NCBI RefSeq assembly: GCF_016907915.1
Contig: NZ_JAFBCW010000022.1
Coordinates: 1 to 43,548 of the forward strand
Reading direction: 5' to 3'
Length of the DNA: 43,548 nt
Source: Desulforadius tongensis
GTDB taxonomy: Bacteria > Bacillota > Desulfotomaculia > Desulfotomaculales > Desulfohalotomaculaceae
The position numbers were made by a program, and so were the translations under genes. Positions 7,583-15,679 of the stretch are shown piece after piece. The notes under the pieces are model-generated. The model was not told the origin of the DNA. It ran no database searches and saw only the letters and a program-made list of their open reading frames with translations. Numbering within the stretch: position 1 is the stretch's first letter; each line of letters starts with the position of its first letter.

Positions 7583-8926
7583 ATGGGAGAAAACTTGTTA
7601 AGCGCTGCAGAAAGTGCTATTGCCAGTGCCGGTAAAAGCGGTGTTAGTATGGCTGAAGCCTATATAGCCCGGTCAAAAGAATTATCCATTGAAGTGCGCA
7701 GCGGCGAGGTTGAAACCATGAAGTTAGCCGAGGACCGGGGGATTGGACTGCGGTTGATTAAAGACGGCAGGGTTGGTTTTGCCTACAGCACGGAACTTAC
7801 TGTTGATGGCGTGAATGAACTGGTTAGACAGGCCCTGGCCAATGCCGGCAGTGCGGAACGTGACGAAAACATTTGTCTGCCGGATCCGGCTGCCCGCTAC
7901 CCGCAGCTGGATTTGTATGATCCGGATATAAAATCGGCACCGGTGGAAGAAAAAATTAAGCTGGCCGTAACCATGGAGCAGCAGGCCAGGGCGTATGATT
8001 CCCGCGTTAAGATAATTGAAAGTTCAAGCTATCAAGACGGTGAGGCGGAGATTATCATTGTTAATTCCAAGGGTATCAAAGCCGGTTACAGGGGAGCATA
8101 CAGCGGCCTGTATATTGCTTTGGTGGCCGGCGAGGGTGATGACAGTCAAACGGGGTTTGCCTTTGAGTATGGTTTAAAATATAAGGAACTTGATCCGGCC
8201 GGGGTGGGCAAATTGGCTGCCCGGCGGGCGGTGCGCATGCTGGGGGCCAAGCCGGTGCCCACTCAAAACGTGCCTGTGGTTTTAGACCCGTACATAGTCA
8301 CCAATTTTCTAGGCCTGTTGGGACCGGCGCTGACGGCGGAAGCGGTGCAGAAGGGCCGGTCCCTATTTGCCGGCAAGGTGGGGCAGGAAGTGGCTTCGCA
8401 GCACGTTACCATTGTTGACGACGGTTCGAGACCCGGCGGCATTGCCTCGGCTCCCTTTGACGGTGAAGGAGTGCCTTCGTCTAAAACGGTATTGATCCGG
8501 GATGGAAGACTGCAGGGATATTTGCATAATACATACACCGCTGCTAAAGACGGGGTGCAGTCCACGGGCAACGGGGTGCGCAATTCATTTAAGAGCACTC
8601 CCGAAGTGGGAACTACTAATTTTTATATTGAACCGGGAACAGTTAGCCATGAAGATATTATTAAAGATATTGACAAAGGCTTATATATAACCGAAGTAAT
8701 GGGCATGCATACAGCCAACCCTATTTCCGGTGACTTTTCGCTGGGAGCGGCGGGTATGTGGATTGAAAAGGGGGAATTTACCAAACCGGTTCGCGGTGTA
8801 GCCATTGCCGGCAACGTGATGGAACTGCTTAAGTCTGTGGATGCTGTGGGCAGTGACCTGTGTTTTTACGGCAGTAAAGGTGCCCCCACGGTAAGGGTGG
8901 CCCGGATGACAGTGAGCGGTAAGTAG
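7583..8926 (+). CDS. pmbA: TldD/PmbA family protein, TldE (PmbA)-like
   Basis: A 447-aa protein of the TldD/TldE (PmbA) family, whose heterodimer degrades unfolded or modified peptides. It has the family's N-terminal domain (VEVRSGEVETMKL-like segment, then GIGLRLIKDGRVGFAY) and the C-terminal metalloprotease fold (VVLDPYIVTNFLGLLG, FDGEGVPSSKT, GDFSLGAAGMWIEKGE). No HExxxH zinc motif is visible, which fits the TldE partner rather than the catalytic TldD. No tldD is in this window. I choose ATG 7583 because family alignment begins there; AAAGGAG lies 13 bases upstream. The frame stays open back to 7529. A terminator follows. Confidence 0.88.
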   Translation: MGENLLSAAESAIASAGKSGVSMAEAYIARSKELSIEVRSGEVETMKLAEDRGIGLRLIKDGRVGFAYSTELTVDGVNELVRQALANAGSAERDENICLPDPAARYPQLDLYDPDIKSAPVEEKIKLAVTMEQQARAYDSRVKIIESSSYQDGEAEIIIVNSKGIKAGYRGAYSGLYIALVAGEGDDSQTGFAFEYGLKYKELDPAGVGKLAARRAVRMLGAKPVPTQNVPVVLDPYIVTNFLGLLGPALTAEAVQKGRSLFAGKVGQEVASQHVTIVDDGSRPGGIASAPFDGEGVPSSKTVLIRDGRLQGYLHNTYTAAKDGVQSTGNGVRNSFKSTPEVGTTNFYIEPGTVSHEDIIKDIDKGLYITEVMGMHTANPISGDFSLGAAGMWIEKGEFTKPVRGVAIAGNVMELLKSVDAVGSDLCFYGSKGAPTVRVARMTVSGK

Positions 8927-8945
8927 GAACAAAATTTAATTTGGA

Positions 8946-8972
8946 TAAAACCGGGGTGACCCCGGTTTTATT
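8946..8972 (+). terminator. Intrinsic terminator after pmbA
   Basis: A 10-bp perfect stem AAAACCGGGG (8947-8956) with CCCCGGTTTT (8960-8969), loop TGA, followed by ATTTAAT. It marks the border between the core genes and the AT-rich island. Confidence 0.85.
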
Positions 8973-9086
8973 TAATGGGGGTATTGCACTTGGGTAAAGT
9001 TACTTTTTCAATGAAATTCTCACCAGTTAGTAACCAATGAACGAAATGAGTAAATTTGGAAGAAGTGAAACTTCGCGCGTCTGCTG

Positions 9087-10028
9087 TTAGTAAACGTTTT
9101 CAGCTTCACTACTTTGATTGTTTGCAATTTGCTGTTCTGTGACAATATATCCGCATTTTGTGTGTTTTACAGCATTGAGTTCTTTTAAGCAAAAGTTGCT
9201 GAACTTTATGGGAAGGCTCACAGCTAGAAAGAAATTTGGATGATCTTGCACATGGAAGTGGAGATGTGGTTCAGTTGAGTATCCGGAATTCCCACATAGC
9301 CCTATCACCTGCCCTCTCTTAACTCTATCGCCGACTTCAACTCTAATGCTTCCCTGTTTCAAGTGGGCAAGGAAGCTGTATTCATTTTTAGCATGTCTAA
9401 TAACCACAAAATTACCCCTAAAATCCTTGGTTTTCCAATCAATATGCCCTATATTGAAATAATCAGCAGCATCATTCCTCATCTGGATAACAACTCCATC
9501 TGCTGGCACTAATATCGGCTTTCCAAATGCATAATAATCTTCGAGTTTTTTTCCATTATTCTTGTAAGTTTTCCCTTGCTCGTCTTTTATCACAAAATCA
9601 TAAGCATAACGCTGATTAACAATATCCCACGAATGGGACACCTCTTTGCTTATCCCTCCATTTTCTATAGTCCAGAAACCTTCAAAAGGTAATGAAAACT
9701 TTGTTTTTTGGTGATAATTTTCTGGTGATGGAAGATTGCCCTTACATCTCAAAATAGCTAATAGCTGCCCGAATGTGTGAAGTAAAGCTTGATACGAAAG
9801 ATAAGGGTTGAAAAACATACCGTTCATAACTGCTATGCAGTAATCTGCCAGTTCTTTTCTTTTTTTCCCTGACATTTTAACAAACTTGAGTATTAAAGAT
9901 ATTAATGGTAATAGAAAGAATAAGTAAAAAAACTTAAACGGCTTTAGAGGTTGATATACTGTTCCAAGAAGTCCGACAAAACCCAACCACCAGAGATTGT
10001 CTATATTAAATCTTCTACTGCGGAACAT
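9087..10028 (-). CDS. Membrane-anchored M23 family metallopeptidase
   Basis: A 313-aa protein. The N-terminal 55 residues have one or two hydrophobic helices (NLWWLGFVGLLGTVY and FFYLFFLLPLISLILKFV). The C-terminal half is an M23/LytM-type zinc endopeptidase domain. Zinc ligands are likely His in EVSHSWDIV plus Asp in QRYAYDF, and His in EPHLHFHVQD. The GDRVKRGQVIGLCGNSG segment is the typical pre-motif strand. It is probably directed at the cell wall or cell-surface peptides, but could be degenerate. RBS TGGAG lies 6 bases before the ATG. It is monocistronic, lies in a markedly AT-rich stretch next to mobile-element debris, and is likely acquired. Confidence 0.85.
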   Translation of the reverse strand: MFRSRRFNIDNLWWLGFVGLLGTVYQPLKPFKFFYLFFLLPLISLILKFVKMSGKKRKELADYCIAVMNGMFFNPYLSYQALLHTFGQLLAILRCKGNLPSPENYHQKTKFSLPFEGFWTIENGGISKEVSHSWDIVNQRYAYDFVIKDEQGKTYKNNGKKLEDYYAFGKPILVPADGVVIQMRNDAADYFNIGHIDWKTKDFRGNFVVIRHAKNEYSFLAHLKQGSIRVEVGDRVKRGQVIGLCGNSGYSTEPHLHFHVQDHPNFFLAVSLPIKFSNFCLKELNAVKHTKCGYIVTEQQIANNQSSEAENVY

Positions 10029-10182
10029 TTTTCACTCCACTTCTATCATTAAAAATATCGCCTGATGAACCCTGTAAAACTTTAAATTAAAAACTTCTAA
10101 ACCGCTCTTGTATTCTCAAATTAAATAATCTGCAAATAATTTTAAGGCTAAAAATAATTCATTATATTTTGGTACCAAAATA

Positions 10183-10230
10183 TTAAAAAATTTGCTGCGG
10201 GAGTGATTACTTATGCAGCAAATTTTTTAA
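10183..10230. repeat. Perfect 16-bp inverted repeat
   Basis: TTAAAAAATTTGCTGC (10183-10198) and its exact complement (10215-10230) flank a 16-base spacer. It lies between the M23 gene and transposase debris. It could be a strong transcription terminator or an insertion-sequence end; no partner copy is visible in the window. Confidence 0.6.
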
Positions 10231-10259
10231 ACTTCAGTAACCCCAAAAGAATATTTTGA

Positions 10260-10670
10260 CATGGGTAGAAAATTTTCCTTCCCGCAACCTGAAAGCTGCT
10301 TTAATCCTGCCTTGTACAAATATCACCTAAAAAGCACGGGTTCTACAGCCGCAATTGTATCTGTCAGGATTTCTCTAACAAAATTCTAATCCGTCGTTAC
10401 TACTGCTCCTGCTGCGGTAAGACTTTTTCTTACCGGCCCTCTTTTTGTCTGCCGTACTTCCAGTACTCCATAGGACGTATCTTTATGGCTGTACTGTATT
10501 TTTTTACCTTAACCGGTTGAAGGAAGGGATTTTAAGACTTATCAAATTAATGTATAGACTGGCAAACGGATATTATGTATGGCCCCTGGCTCAAGGTGGG
10601 TAAGTCTAAAAAACAAACGTATTTGATAGCATTTATCGATGATGCCTCAAAATTAATAACTTACGGTTAG
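10260..10670 (+). pseudogene. Decayed transposase (zinc-finger N-terminus and DDE core fragments)
   Basis: Two open fragments of one transposase system survive. Fragment 1 (10305-10520) reads through KKHGFYSRNC and RRYYCSCCGKTFSYRPSF to LPYFQYS, a DUF6431-like zinc-binding N-terminal region. A frameshift near 10300-10325 separates it from an upstream C-x-NPA segment in another frame. Fragment 2 (10551-10670) reads WQTDIMYGPWLKVGKSKK and then TYLIAFIDDASKLITYG, the first catalytic Asp region of an rve/DDE integrase core. Stop codons and a large internal deletion separate them, and the rest of the core is missing. A group II intron remnant begins within 15 bases of the last fragment. Confidence 0.75.
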
Positions 10671-10683
10671 TTTTTCTTTAATA

Positions 10684-10765
10684 TGAACCGCCGTATACTG
10701 AACGGTACGTACGGTGGTGTGAGAGGGCGGGAGTTAATCACTTCAGCCTAACTGGATCTTTGCAA
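10684..10765 (+). mobile_element. Truncated group II intron 3' end (domain V plus degraded domain VI)
   Basis: From GAACCGCCGTA at 10685 the sequence matches the intron end at 19-80 with only a few substitutions over the first 60 bases. One of these, C to T in the inner domain V stem, keeps a G-U pair. Domain V is intact; the domain VI stem (GGGAGT with CTTCAG) is broken. There is no upstream intron body: the preceding bases are transposase. It is therefore a remnant, about 50 bases upstream of aroQ. Confidence 0.8.
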
Positions 10766-10816
10766 TAAATGAATATTATGGTAAAATGTTTTCGGTTAAA
10801 TAGGCAGGTGTCACTT

Positions 10817-11266
10817 TTGAAAATTTTAGTACTGCACGGTCCAAATCTTAATTTGCTGGGTCAAAGAGAACCTGGTGTATACGGTTTAACCACTTTGGAA
10901 GAGGTAAATAACAAACTGCGGCGGTTGGCCGATGAGCTTGGAGTTAAAATAGAATGCTTTCAATCCAATCATGAGGGTATACTAATAGATAAACTTCACC
11001 AGGCCGTAAAATCATTTGATGCCGTTGTGTTTAATCCCGGTGCTTTTACTCATTACAGTATTGCCCTGCGGGATGCGGTGGCGGCAATAGGCCTGCCGGT
11101 GATTGAAGTGCACCTTTCCAACATTCACGCCCGGGAAGAGTTTCGCACTCAATCTGTAATAGCTGCGGTGGCGGCGGGGCAAATTTCCGGGTTGGGAATA
11201 CACAGCTACTTGCTGGGTCTGCAGGCGGCGGTGGCACTGGCTAAAAAAACGGAGGCTGAGATATGA
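10817..11266 (+). CDS. aroQ: Type II 3-dehydroquinate dehydratase
   Basis: A 149-aa cytoplasmic enzyme converting 3-dehydroquinate to 3-dehydroshikimate in the shikimate pathway. It starts [22 protein letters not shown], the family hallmark with Asn and the catalytic Tyr of the flexible loop. It then has [19 protein letters not shown], and the conserved [13 protein letters not shown] with the catalytic His. The TTG start at 10817 has AGGTG six bases upstream and gives the normal family length; the in-frame ATG at 10769 would add 16 unsupported residues. It overlaps the next gene by four bases (ATGA). It begins an operon aroQ-pepP-efp. Confidence 0.95.
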   Translation: MKILVLHGPNLNLLGQREPGVYGLTTLEEVNNKLRRLADELGVKIECFQSNHEGILIDKLHQAVKSFDAVVFNPGAFTHYSIALRDAVAAIGLPVIEVHLSNIHAREEFRTQSVIAAVAAGQISGLGIHSYLLGLQAAVALAKKTEAEI

Positions 11267-12336
11267 GCGATAGGGTTAAGAAATTGCAGCAAATTTTAGA
11301 CCGCTATAATATAGAAGCGATGCTGATCAGTAAACCGGAAAATCGCAGGTATATAAGCGGTTTTACCGGTTCTGCCGGTACCTTGCTGATAGACAAACAA
11401 AATGCTTACCTGTTTACCGACTTTCGCTACGTGGAACAAGTTAAAGAACAGTGCCCAGGTTTTAAAGTTATACAAATCGGTGATGATTTTTATCAGAAAC
11501 TGCTGCATTTGCTGCAGAAGTCCGGCGTCAGTCGGCTGGGGTTTGAAACCCACTATGTAACCTATGAGAGCTATGACAAAATGGCCGGAGAACTTTCCGG
11601 CGTTCAGCTTGTGCCGGTAAAGGATATTGCAGAGGAACTGAGGTTGATCAAAAATTCTGAGGAACTGCAGTTGATAGAAAAGGCGGTGGATATTACCGAC
11701 CGGGCCTATAGCGAGATGCTGCAGCTGGTAAAAACGGGCATGACTGAGAAAGAGCTGGCTCTGGAGCTGGAATTTATTATGCGGCGGTTAGGTGCCCAGG
11801 GAAGGGCCTTTGATTTTATAGTGGCTTCAGGCCCCAGGGGAGCACTGCCCCACGGTGTGGCGTCGGACCGGGTAATACAACCGGGTGATATGGTAACCAT
11901 AGATTGTGGGGCGGTATACAAGGGGTATCATTCTGATATGACCAGAAATTTTGTATTGGGGAAAGCCGATGAAAAACAGCAGGAGATATATAATATAGTT
12001 TTAGAAGCCCAGGTAGCGGGAATTGAAGCGGTACGGCCCGGGGTGCCCGCCGCGTCGGTGGACCTGGCAGCCAGGGGAGTTATTGAACGTTACGGTTACG
12101 CACAAAATTTTGGCCACGGTACCGGGCACGGGGTGGGGTTGGCCATTCATGAAGGACCCAGGATTTCCTTTCAAGAACAAGAGTTGATACTGAAGCCGGG
12201 TATGGTGCTGACGGTAGAACCCGGTATTTACCTGCCCGGATGGGGCGGGGTAAGAATAGAAGACATTGTGCTGGTAACGGAAAATGGTTGTCGAATTTTA
12301 ACTAAAACGCCTAAAAACCAGTTACCGGTGATATAA
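11263..12336 (+). CDS. Xaa-Pro peptidase (M24B aminopeptidase P family)
   Basis: A 357-aa dinuclear-metal peptidase that removes residues N-terminal to proline. The N-terminal creatinase-like domain (1-120) begins [20 protein letters not shown]. The pita-bread catalytic domain shows the metal ligands: Asp in [11 protein letters not shown], Asp in YHSDMTRNF, His in [14 protein letters not shown], Glu in [10 protein letters not shown] and Glu in GGVRIEDIV. Length fits YqhT-type enzymes. In Firmicutes this gene commonly sits directly upstream of efp, as here (30 bases). Translation is coupled to aroQ through an ATGA overlap. Confidence 0.93.
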   Translation: MSDRVKKLQQILDRYNIEAMLISKPENRRYISGFTGSAGTLLIDKQNAYLFTDFRYVEQVKEQCPGFKVIQIGDDFYQKLLHLLQKSGVSRLGFETHYVTYESYDKMAGELSGVQLVPVKDIAEELRLIKNSEELQLIEKAVDITDRAYSEMLQLVKTGMTEKELALELEFIMRRLGAQGRAFDFIVASGPRGALPHGVASDRVIQPGDMVTIDCGAVYKGYHSDMTRNFVLGKADEKQQEIYNIVLEAQVAGIEAVRPGVPAASVDLAARGVIERYGYAQNFGHGTGHGVGLAIHEGPRISFQEQELILKPGMVLTVEPGIYLPGWGGVRIEDIVLVTENGCRILTKTPKNQLPVI

Positions 12337-12366
12337 AATTTTTTTAAGAGCAGGGAGGAAAGTTCA

Positions 12367-12924
12367 GTGATTTCAACCAACGATTTTAAAACAGGCTTAA
12401 CCATTGAATTTGAAGGTGATGTATATCAAGTAATAGAGTTTCAACACGTGAAACCCGGCAAGGGTTCGGCTTTTGTGCGCTCCAAATTAAAGAATATGCG
12501 TACCGGGGCAGTGGTGGATAAAACCTTTAATGCCGGTGAAAAAATTCCTAAGGCTCACGTGGACCGCCGGGAAGTACAGTACCTGTACAACGATGGCGCC
12601 AATTATTATTTTATGGATATGGAAACCTATGACCAGTTTGAGATGACTAAGGAACAGCTGGGGGATGCGGTTAAATATCTTAAAGATAATATGATCATTA
12701 CAAACCTGCTGTTCAAGGGGCAGTCCATTGGGGTTGACCTGCCCAACTTCGTAGAGTTGGAGGTTGTAGAAACTTCACCCGGCATTAAAGGTGATACAGC
12801 TTCCGGCGGCAGCAAGCCTGCTACTTTGGAAACGGGTATGGTGGTTAACGTTCCTTTCTTTATCAATGTAGGTGATGTACTGCAAATTGATACCCGCACC
12901 GGCCACTATATCAAGCGGGTATAG
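12367..12924 (+). CDS. efp: Elongation factor P
   Basis: A 185-aa translation factor that relieves ribosome stalling at polyproline. It has the usual three beta-barrel domains. The N-terminal domain begins [24 protein letters not shown], and the modification-loop segment is [12 protein letters not shown] with Lys in the position that can be modified. The C-terminus ends [15 protein letters not shown]. The start is GTG at 12367 behind AGGGAGGAAAG. Length is exactly typical. It is third in the aroQ operon. Confidence 0.97.
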   Translation: MISTNDFKTGLTIEFEGDVYQVIEFQHVKPGKGSAFVRSKLKNMRTGAVVDKTFNAGEKIPKAHVDRREVQYLYNDGANYYFMDMETYDQFEMTKEQLGDAVKYLKDNMIITNLLFKGQSIGVDLPNFVELEVVETSPGIKGDTASGGSKPATLETGMVVNVPFFINVGDVLQIDTRTGHYIKRV

Positions 12925-12947
12925 AAAAATATTTAATACTTGTTTAA

Positions 12948-13017
12948 AAACCCCCTTTTAGTGAAATAATAAACTAGCATTTGCCGATGCTGGCATAAAA
13001 TTTCCAAGGGGGGTTTA
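12948..13017 (+). promoter_or_regulatory. Possible SD-sequestering structure upstream of the CD1247-like gene
   Basis: AAACCCCCTT at 12948-12957 can pair with AAGGGGGGTTT at 13006-13016, which is the only Shine-Dalgarno-like sequence before the ATG at 13020. Between them lies a small inner hairpin (GCAT/ATGC near 12978-12991). There is no T-run, so this is not a simple terminator. It could make translation conditional. Functional status is inference. Confidence 0.4.
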
Positions 13018-13019
13018 TT

Positions 13020-13478
13020 ATGGATTTGAGGGCGAGGGTATCTTACCTGCAGGGGTTGGCTAATGGCTTAAACATTTCACGGGATAGTAGGGAGGGCCAG
13101 CTGCTGCAGGGGATTGTGGATGTGCTCACCGATTTTGCCGAAGAAGTTAGGGAACTGCAGGAAACCCATGAGCAGATGGAAGACTATATTGAAGCTTTGG
13201 ATGAGGATTTGTATCAATTGGAAGATGATTTTTATGATCACCAGTCGTACCTTCCCGAGGATGATATTGAAGAATACGATGAGTACGTGGAGGTAAAGTG
13301 TCCCGGCTGCGGCGAAACGGTAATGTTTGATTCAGACATTCTTGAAGAAGATGAGTTAATAGAGGTTACCTGCCCCAACTGTGATGAAGTGGTCTTTGTA
13401 AATGACAACACATACGTGTCGGCAGACGAGCCGGAGGAATTGACTGCTGCTGGTGTGGGCGCTGGAGAAGACCTTTAA
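13020..13478 (+). CDS. CD1247-like protein: helical N-terminal domain plus zinc ribbon
   Basis: A 152-aa acidic protein. The N-terminal 85 residues (VSYLQGLANGLNIS onward, then ETHEQMEDYIEALDEDLYQLEDDFYD) form a helical, coiled-coil-like region of the CD1247 N-terminal family. A zinc ribbon follows with CPGCGETV and CPNCDEVVF, four cysteines in C-x2-C pairs. It is a conserved clostridial protein of unknown role next to efp; the zinc ribbon suggests nucleic-acid or protein binding. The SD is GGGGGG six bases before the ATG and may be occluded by an upstream C-rich stretch. A perfect terminator follows. Confidence 0.8.
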   Translation: MDLRARVSYLQGLANGLNISRDSREGQLLQGIVDVLTDFAEEVRELQETHEQMEDYIEALDEDLYQLEDDFYDHQSYLPEDDIEEYDEYVEVKCPGCGETVMFDSDILEEDELIEVTCPNCDEVVFVNDNTYVSADEPEELTAAGVGAGEDL

Positions 13479-13494
13479 CTTAAATTATATTAAA

Positions 13495-13536
13495 TAGGCG
13501 CGTAAAATATATTTTTACATTTTACGCGCCTATTTA
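13495..13536 (+). terminator. Intrinsic terminator after the CD1247-like gene
   Basis: A perfect 14-bp stem TAGGCGCGTAAAAT (13495-13508) with its complement (13519-13532) around a 10-base loop, then TTTA. Confidence 0.85.
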
Positions 13537-13675
13537 CATGTCAGAAAATGTAGAAAATTACTTCGACAGCCCCTTGAATATATCTATATTATCAAATAAA
13601 ATGTTGTTAATGGTAATATAGTAATCATTTGGGGTTATGTCCAAACGTTATTATTAGAAATGGGGGTAATAAATA

Positions 13676-15385
13676 ATGGGTGAAAAACAAAAAATAGTGA
13701 TAATCGGTGGTGTAGCTGCCGGGCCGAAGGCTGCTGCCCGTGCTCGCCGGCGTAATCCTGATGCCGAAATCATTATGCTGGAGCGGGGTGAAATGACATC
13801 TTATGCCGGCTGCGGTATGCCTTTTTTCGTTTCAGGCATGATACAGGATTACAACCAGCTCTTTAACACTGCTTACGGTGTAAAACGTGATGCCCAGTAC
13901 TTTGGCCGTGAGAAGGGTGTAAAACTGTATACCCGCACCGAAGCCAAAGCTATTGACCGGGATAAAAAAGAAGTTAAAGCAGTTAATTTGGAAACAGGGG
14001 AAGAAATGGTTTTCCCCTATGACCAGTTGGTGCTGGCCACAGGTGCTTCACCCGTTGAACTGCCTATTGAAGGTAAGGAGCTGAAGGGTGTTTACAAGTT
14101 AAATCATCCCACAGATGCGTTAAAAATAAAAGAAGCGTTGGATACCGGTGAAATTGAGCGGGCCGTAGTAATCGGAGCGGGTTTAATCGGTTTGGAAGGT
14201 GCTGACGCGTTATTTAATAAAATGGTAGATGTTACCATAGTAGAACTGCAGGAGCAGGTACTGCCGGGCATGTTGGACCCGGATATGGCAGAAAAACTGC
14301 AGCAGCACATGAGAGAAGAAGATGTGGACCTGTGTCTTGGTGATAAGGTGCTGCGCATAGAAGGCGACGAGAATGGTAACGTTAAAGGTGTGGTAACTGA
14401 GAAGCGGGGATTTATAGAATGCCAAATGGTAATTATGTCCGTGGGCGTGCGTCCCAATGTTGAACTGGCCAGGGAAGCCGGCTTGGAAATCGGTAAAACC
14501 GGTGCCATTGTGGTTAATGATTCCATGCAAACCACCGATCCGTACATTTATGCCTGCGGTGACTGCGTTGAAAATACCCATCTGGTGTCCGGAGAAAAGG
14601 TGTATACTCCCATGGCTACATATGCCAACCGCCAGGGTCGCGTGGTAGGTGACAACCTGACCGGGGGAAATTCTACCTTTAAAGGTGTACTGGGAACAGG
14701 GGTGGCAGAATTATTTGAGATGAATGTGGCCCGCACCGGTTTAGGTGAAGTACAAGCTAAAAAGCTGGGTTATAATGTAATTACTGCCCTACATTCCGCC
14801 TTTGACCGCACTCACTATCACCCGGCCCACGGCCTGATGTTTATTAAAGTTATTGCTGATAGAGACAGTAAGCGTATTTTAGGTGCCCAGGCCATTGGTA
14901 AAGCTGAAGTGGCCAAACGGATTGATGTTATCGCCACTGCCATTACCTTTGGGGCCAAAGTGGATGATTTAATCAATATTGACCTGGGATATGCACCGCC
15001 GTTTTCTGCACCCATTGACCCGGTTGTGCATACCGCTAACTTTATCAGCAACAAGGCTGCAGGACTGGCCACCGGTATTTCTGCCAAAGAGTTTAAAGAG
15101 AAAGTGGAACGGGGCGAAGACATGGTACTGCTGGACGTGCGTACTCCGGAACAATTTGCTCCTAAGCACTTTAAAGATGACCGGGTAATGCAGGTTACAC
15201 TGGGAGATTTGCGGGAGCGCATTAATGAAATTCCCAGGGATAAAGAAATCATTACCATTTGTGCCATGGGCTCCCGGGCCTATGAAGCAGCAAGAATCTT
15301 GCAGGGTGCAGGATTTAAGGATGTGAAAATTCTGGAAGGCGGTTATAATGCCTGGCCGTATGAATTAGAATTTGAGAAAAAATAA
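13676..15385 (+). CDS. CoA-disulfide reductase / NAD(P)H-dependent persulfide or polysulfide reductase with C-terminal rhodanese domain
   Basis: A 569-aa FAD-dependent pyridine-nucleotide disulfide oxidoreductase fused to a rhodanese. An FAD-binding motif (IIGGVAAGPKAAARARR) is followed by the single-Cys active site TSYAGCGMPFF typical of CoA-disulfide reductases. A second Rossmann motif (VVIGAGLIGLEGADAL) binds NAD(P)H, and YACGDC contacts FAD. A dimerisation domain runs to about residue 445. The rhodanese domain (about 465-565) has LLDVRTPEQF and the catalytic loop CAMGSRA with the active Cys. This architecture is known from CoADR-Rhd / Npsr enzymes that reduce persulfides, polysulfide or elemental sulfur. 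The physiological substrate is not evident. It is monocistronic, with SD GGGGGTAA. Confidence 0.93.
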   Translation: MGEKQKIVIIGGVAAGPKAAARARRRNPDAEIIMLERGEMTSYAGCGMPFFVSGMIQDYNQLFNTAYGVKRDAQYFGREKGVKLYTRTEAKAIDRDKKEVKAVNLETGEEMVFPYDQLVLATGASPVELPIEGKELKGVYKLNHPTDALKIKEALDTGEIERAVVIGAGLIGLEGADALFNKMVDVTIVELQEQVLPGMLDPDMAEKLQQHMREEDVDLCLGDKVLRIEGDENGNVKGVVTEKRGFIECQMVIMSVGVRPNVELAREAGLEIGKTGAIVVNDSMQTTDPYIYACGDCVENTHLVSGEKVYTPMATYANRQGRVVGDNLTGGNSTFKGVLGTGVAELFEMNVARTGLGEVQAKKLGYNVITALHSAFDRTHYHPAHGLMFIKVIADRDSKRILGAQAIGKAEVAKRIDVIATAITFGAKVDDLINIDLGYAPPFSAPIDPVVHTANFISNKAAGLATGISAKEFKEKVERGEDMVLLDVRTPEQFAPKHFKDDRVMQVTLGDLRERINEIPRDKEIITICAMGSRAYEAARILQGAGFKDVKILEGGYNAWPYELEFEKK

Positions 15386-15458
15386 AACATAACAGCCATT
15401 ACATCCCCTGTATGTATTAAAGAATAATGGTCAACATATCGTTAAGGGGGGATGTTAT

Positions 15459-15623
15459 ATGGCTAGATCAAAAATTATGAGTGATGCTCTGAAGTACGAA
15501 ATTGCCCAGGAAATGGGTGTGGCCCACAAAATTAAAGGGGCAGACTACGGTGAACTAACTTCCCGTGAATGTGGCAATTTTGTAAAGTACGCCATTCAGA
15601 AAGCAGAGCGCAGCCTGTTATAA
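15459..15623 (+). CDS. Small acid-soluble spore protein, alpha/beta type
   Basis: A 54-aa protein, MARSKIMSDALKYEIAQEMG and so on. The LKYEIAQEMGV segment carries the GPR protease site (cut between Glu and Ile), and TSRECGNFVKYAIQKAE is the conserved DNA-binding second half. SASPs coat and protect spore DNA and are degraded on germination. SD AAGGGGGG precedes the ATG by about 7 bases. A weak sigma-G-like pair (TGTATT at 15413, CATATC at 15435, 16-base spacer) lies upstream. Forespore expression is expected from the family. Confidence 0.85.
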   Translation: MARSKIMSDALKYEIAQEMGVAHKIKGADYGELTSRECGNFVKYAIQKAERSLL

Positions 15624-15639
15624 CTTCCCCGAATTTAAG

Positions 15640-15676
15640 GACCCCTGCCTATAAATTTAGGCAGGGGTTCTTTTTA
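15640..15676 (+). terminator. Intrinsic terminator after the SASP gene
   Basis: Stem ACCCCTGCCTA (15641-15651) with TAGGCAGGGGT (15658-15668), followed by TCTTTTTAT. Confidence 0.88.
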
Positions 15677-15679
15677 TGA

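Noticed and set aside
8681-8932. Minus-strand ORFs opposite pmbA and other genes
   Set aside because: They are shadows with no SD and with translations rich in His/Pro/Arg unlike real proteins of this genome.
12948-13017. Terminator of efp
   Set aside because: The GC-rich arms are about 50 bases apart and no T-run follows the second arm; instead a start codon does.
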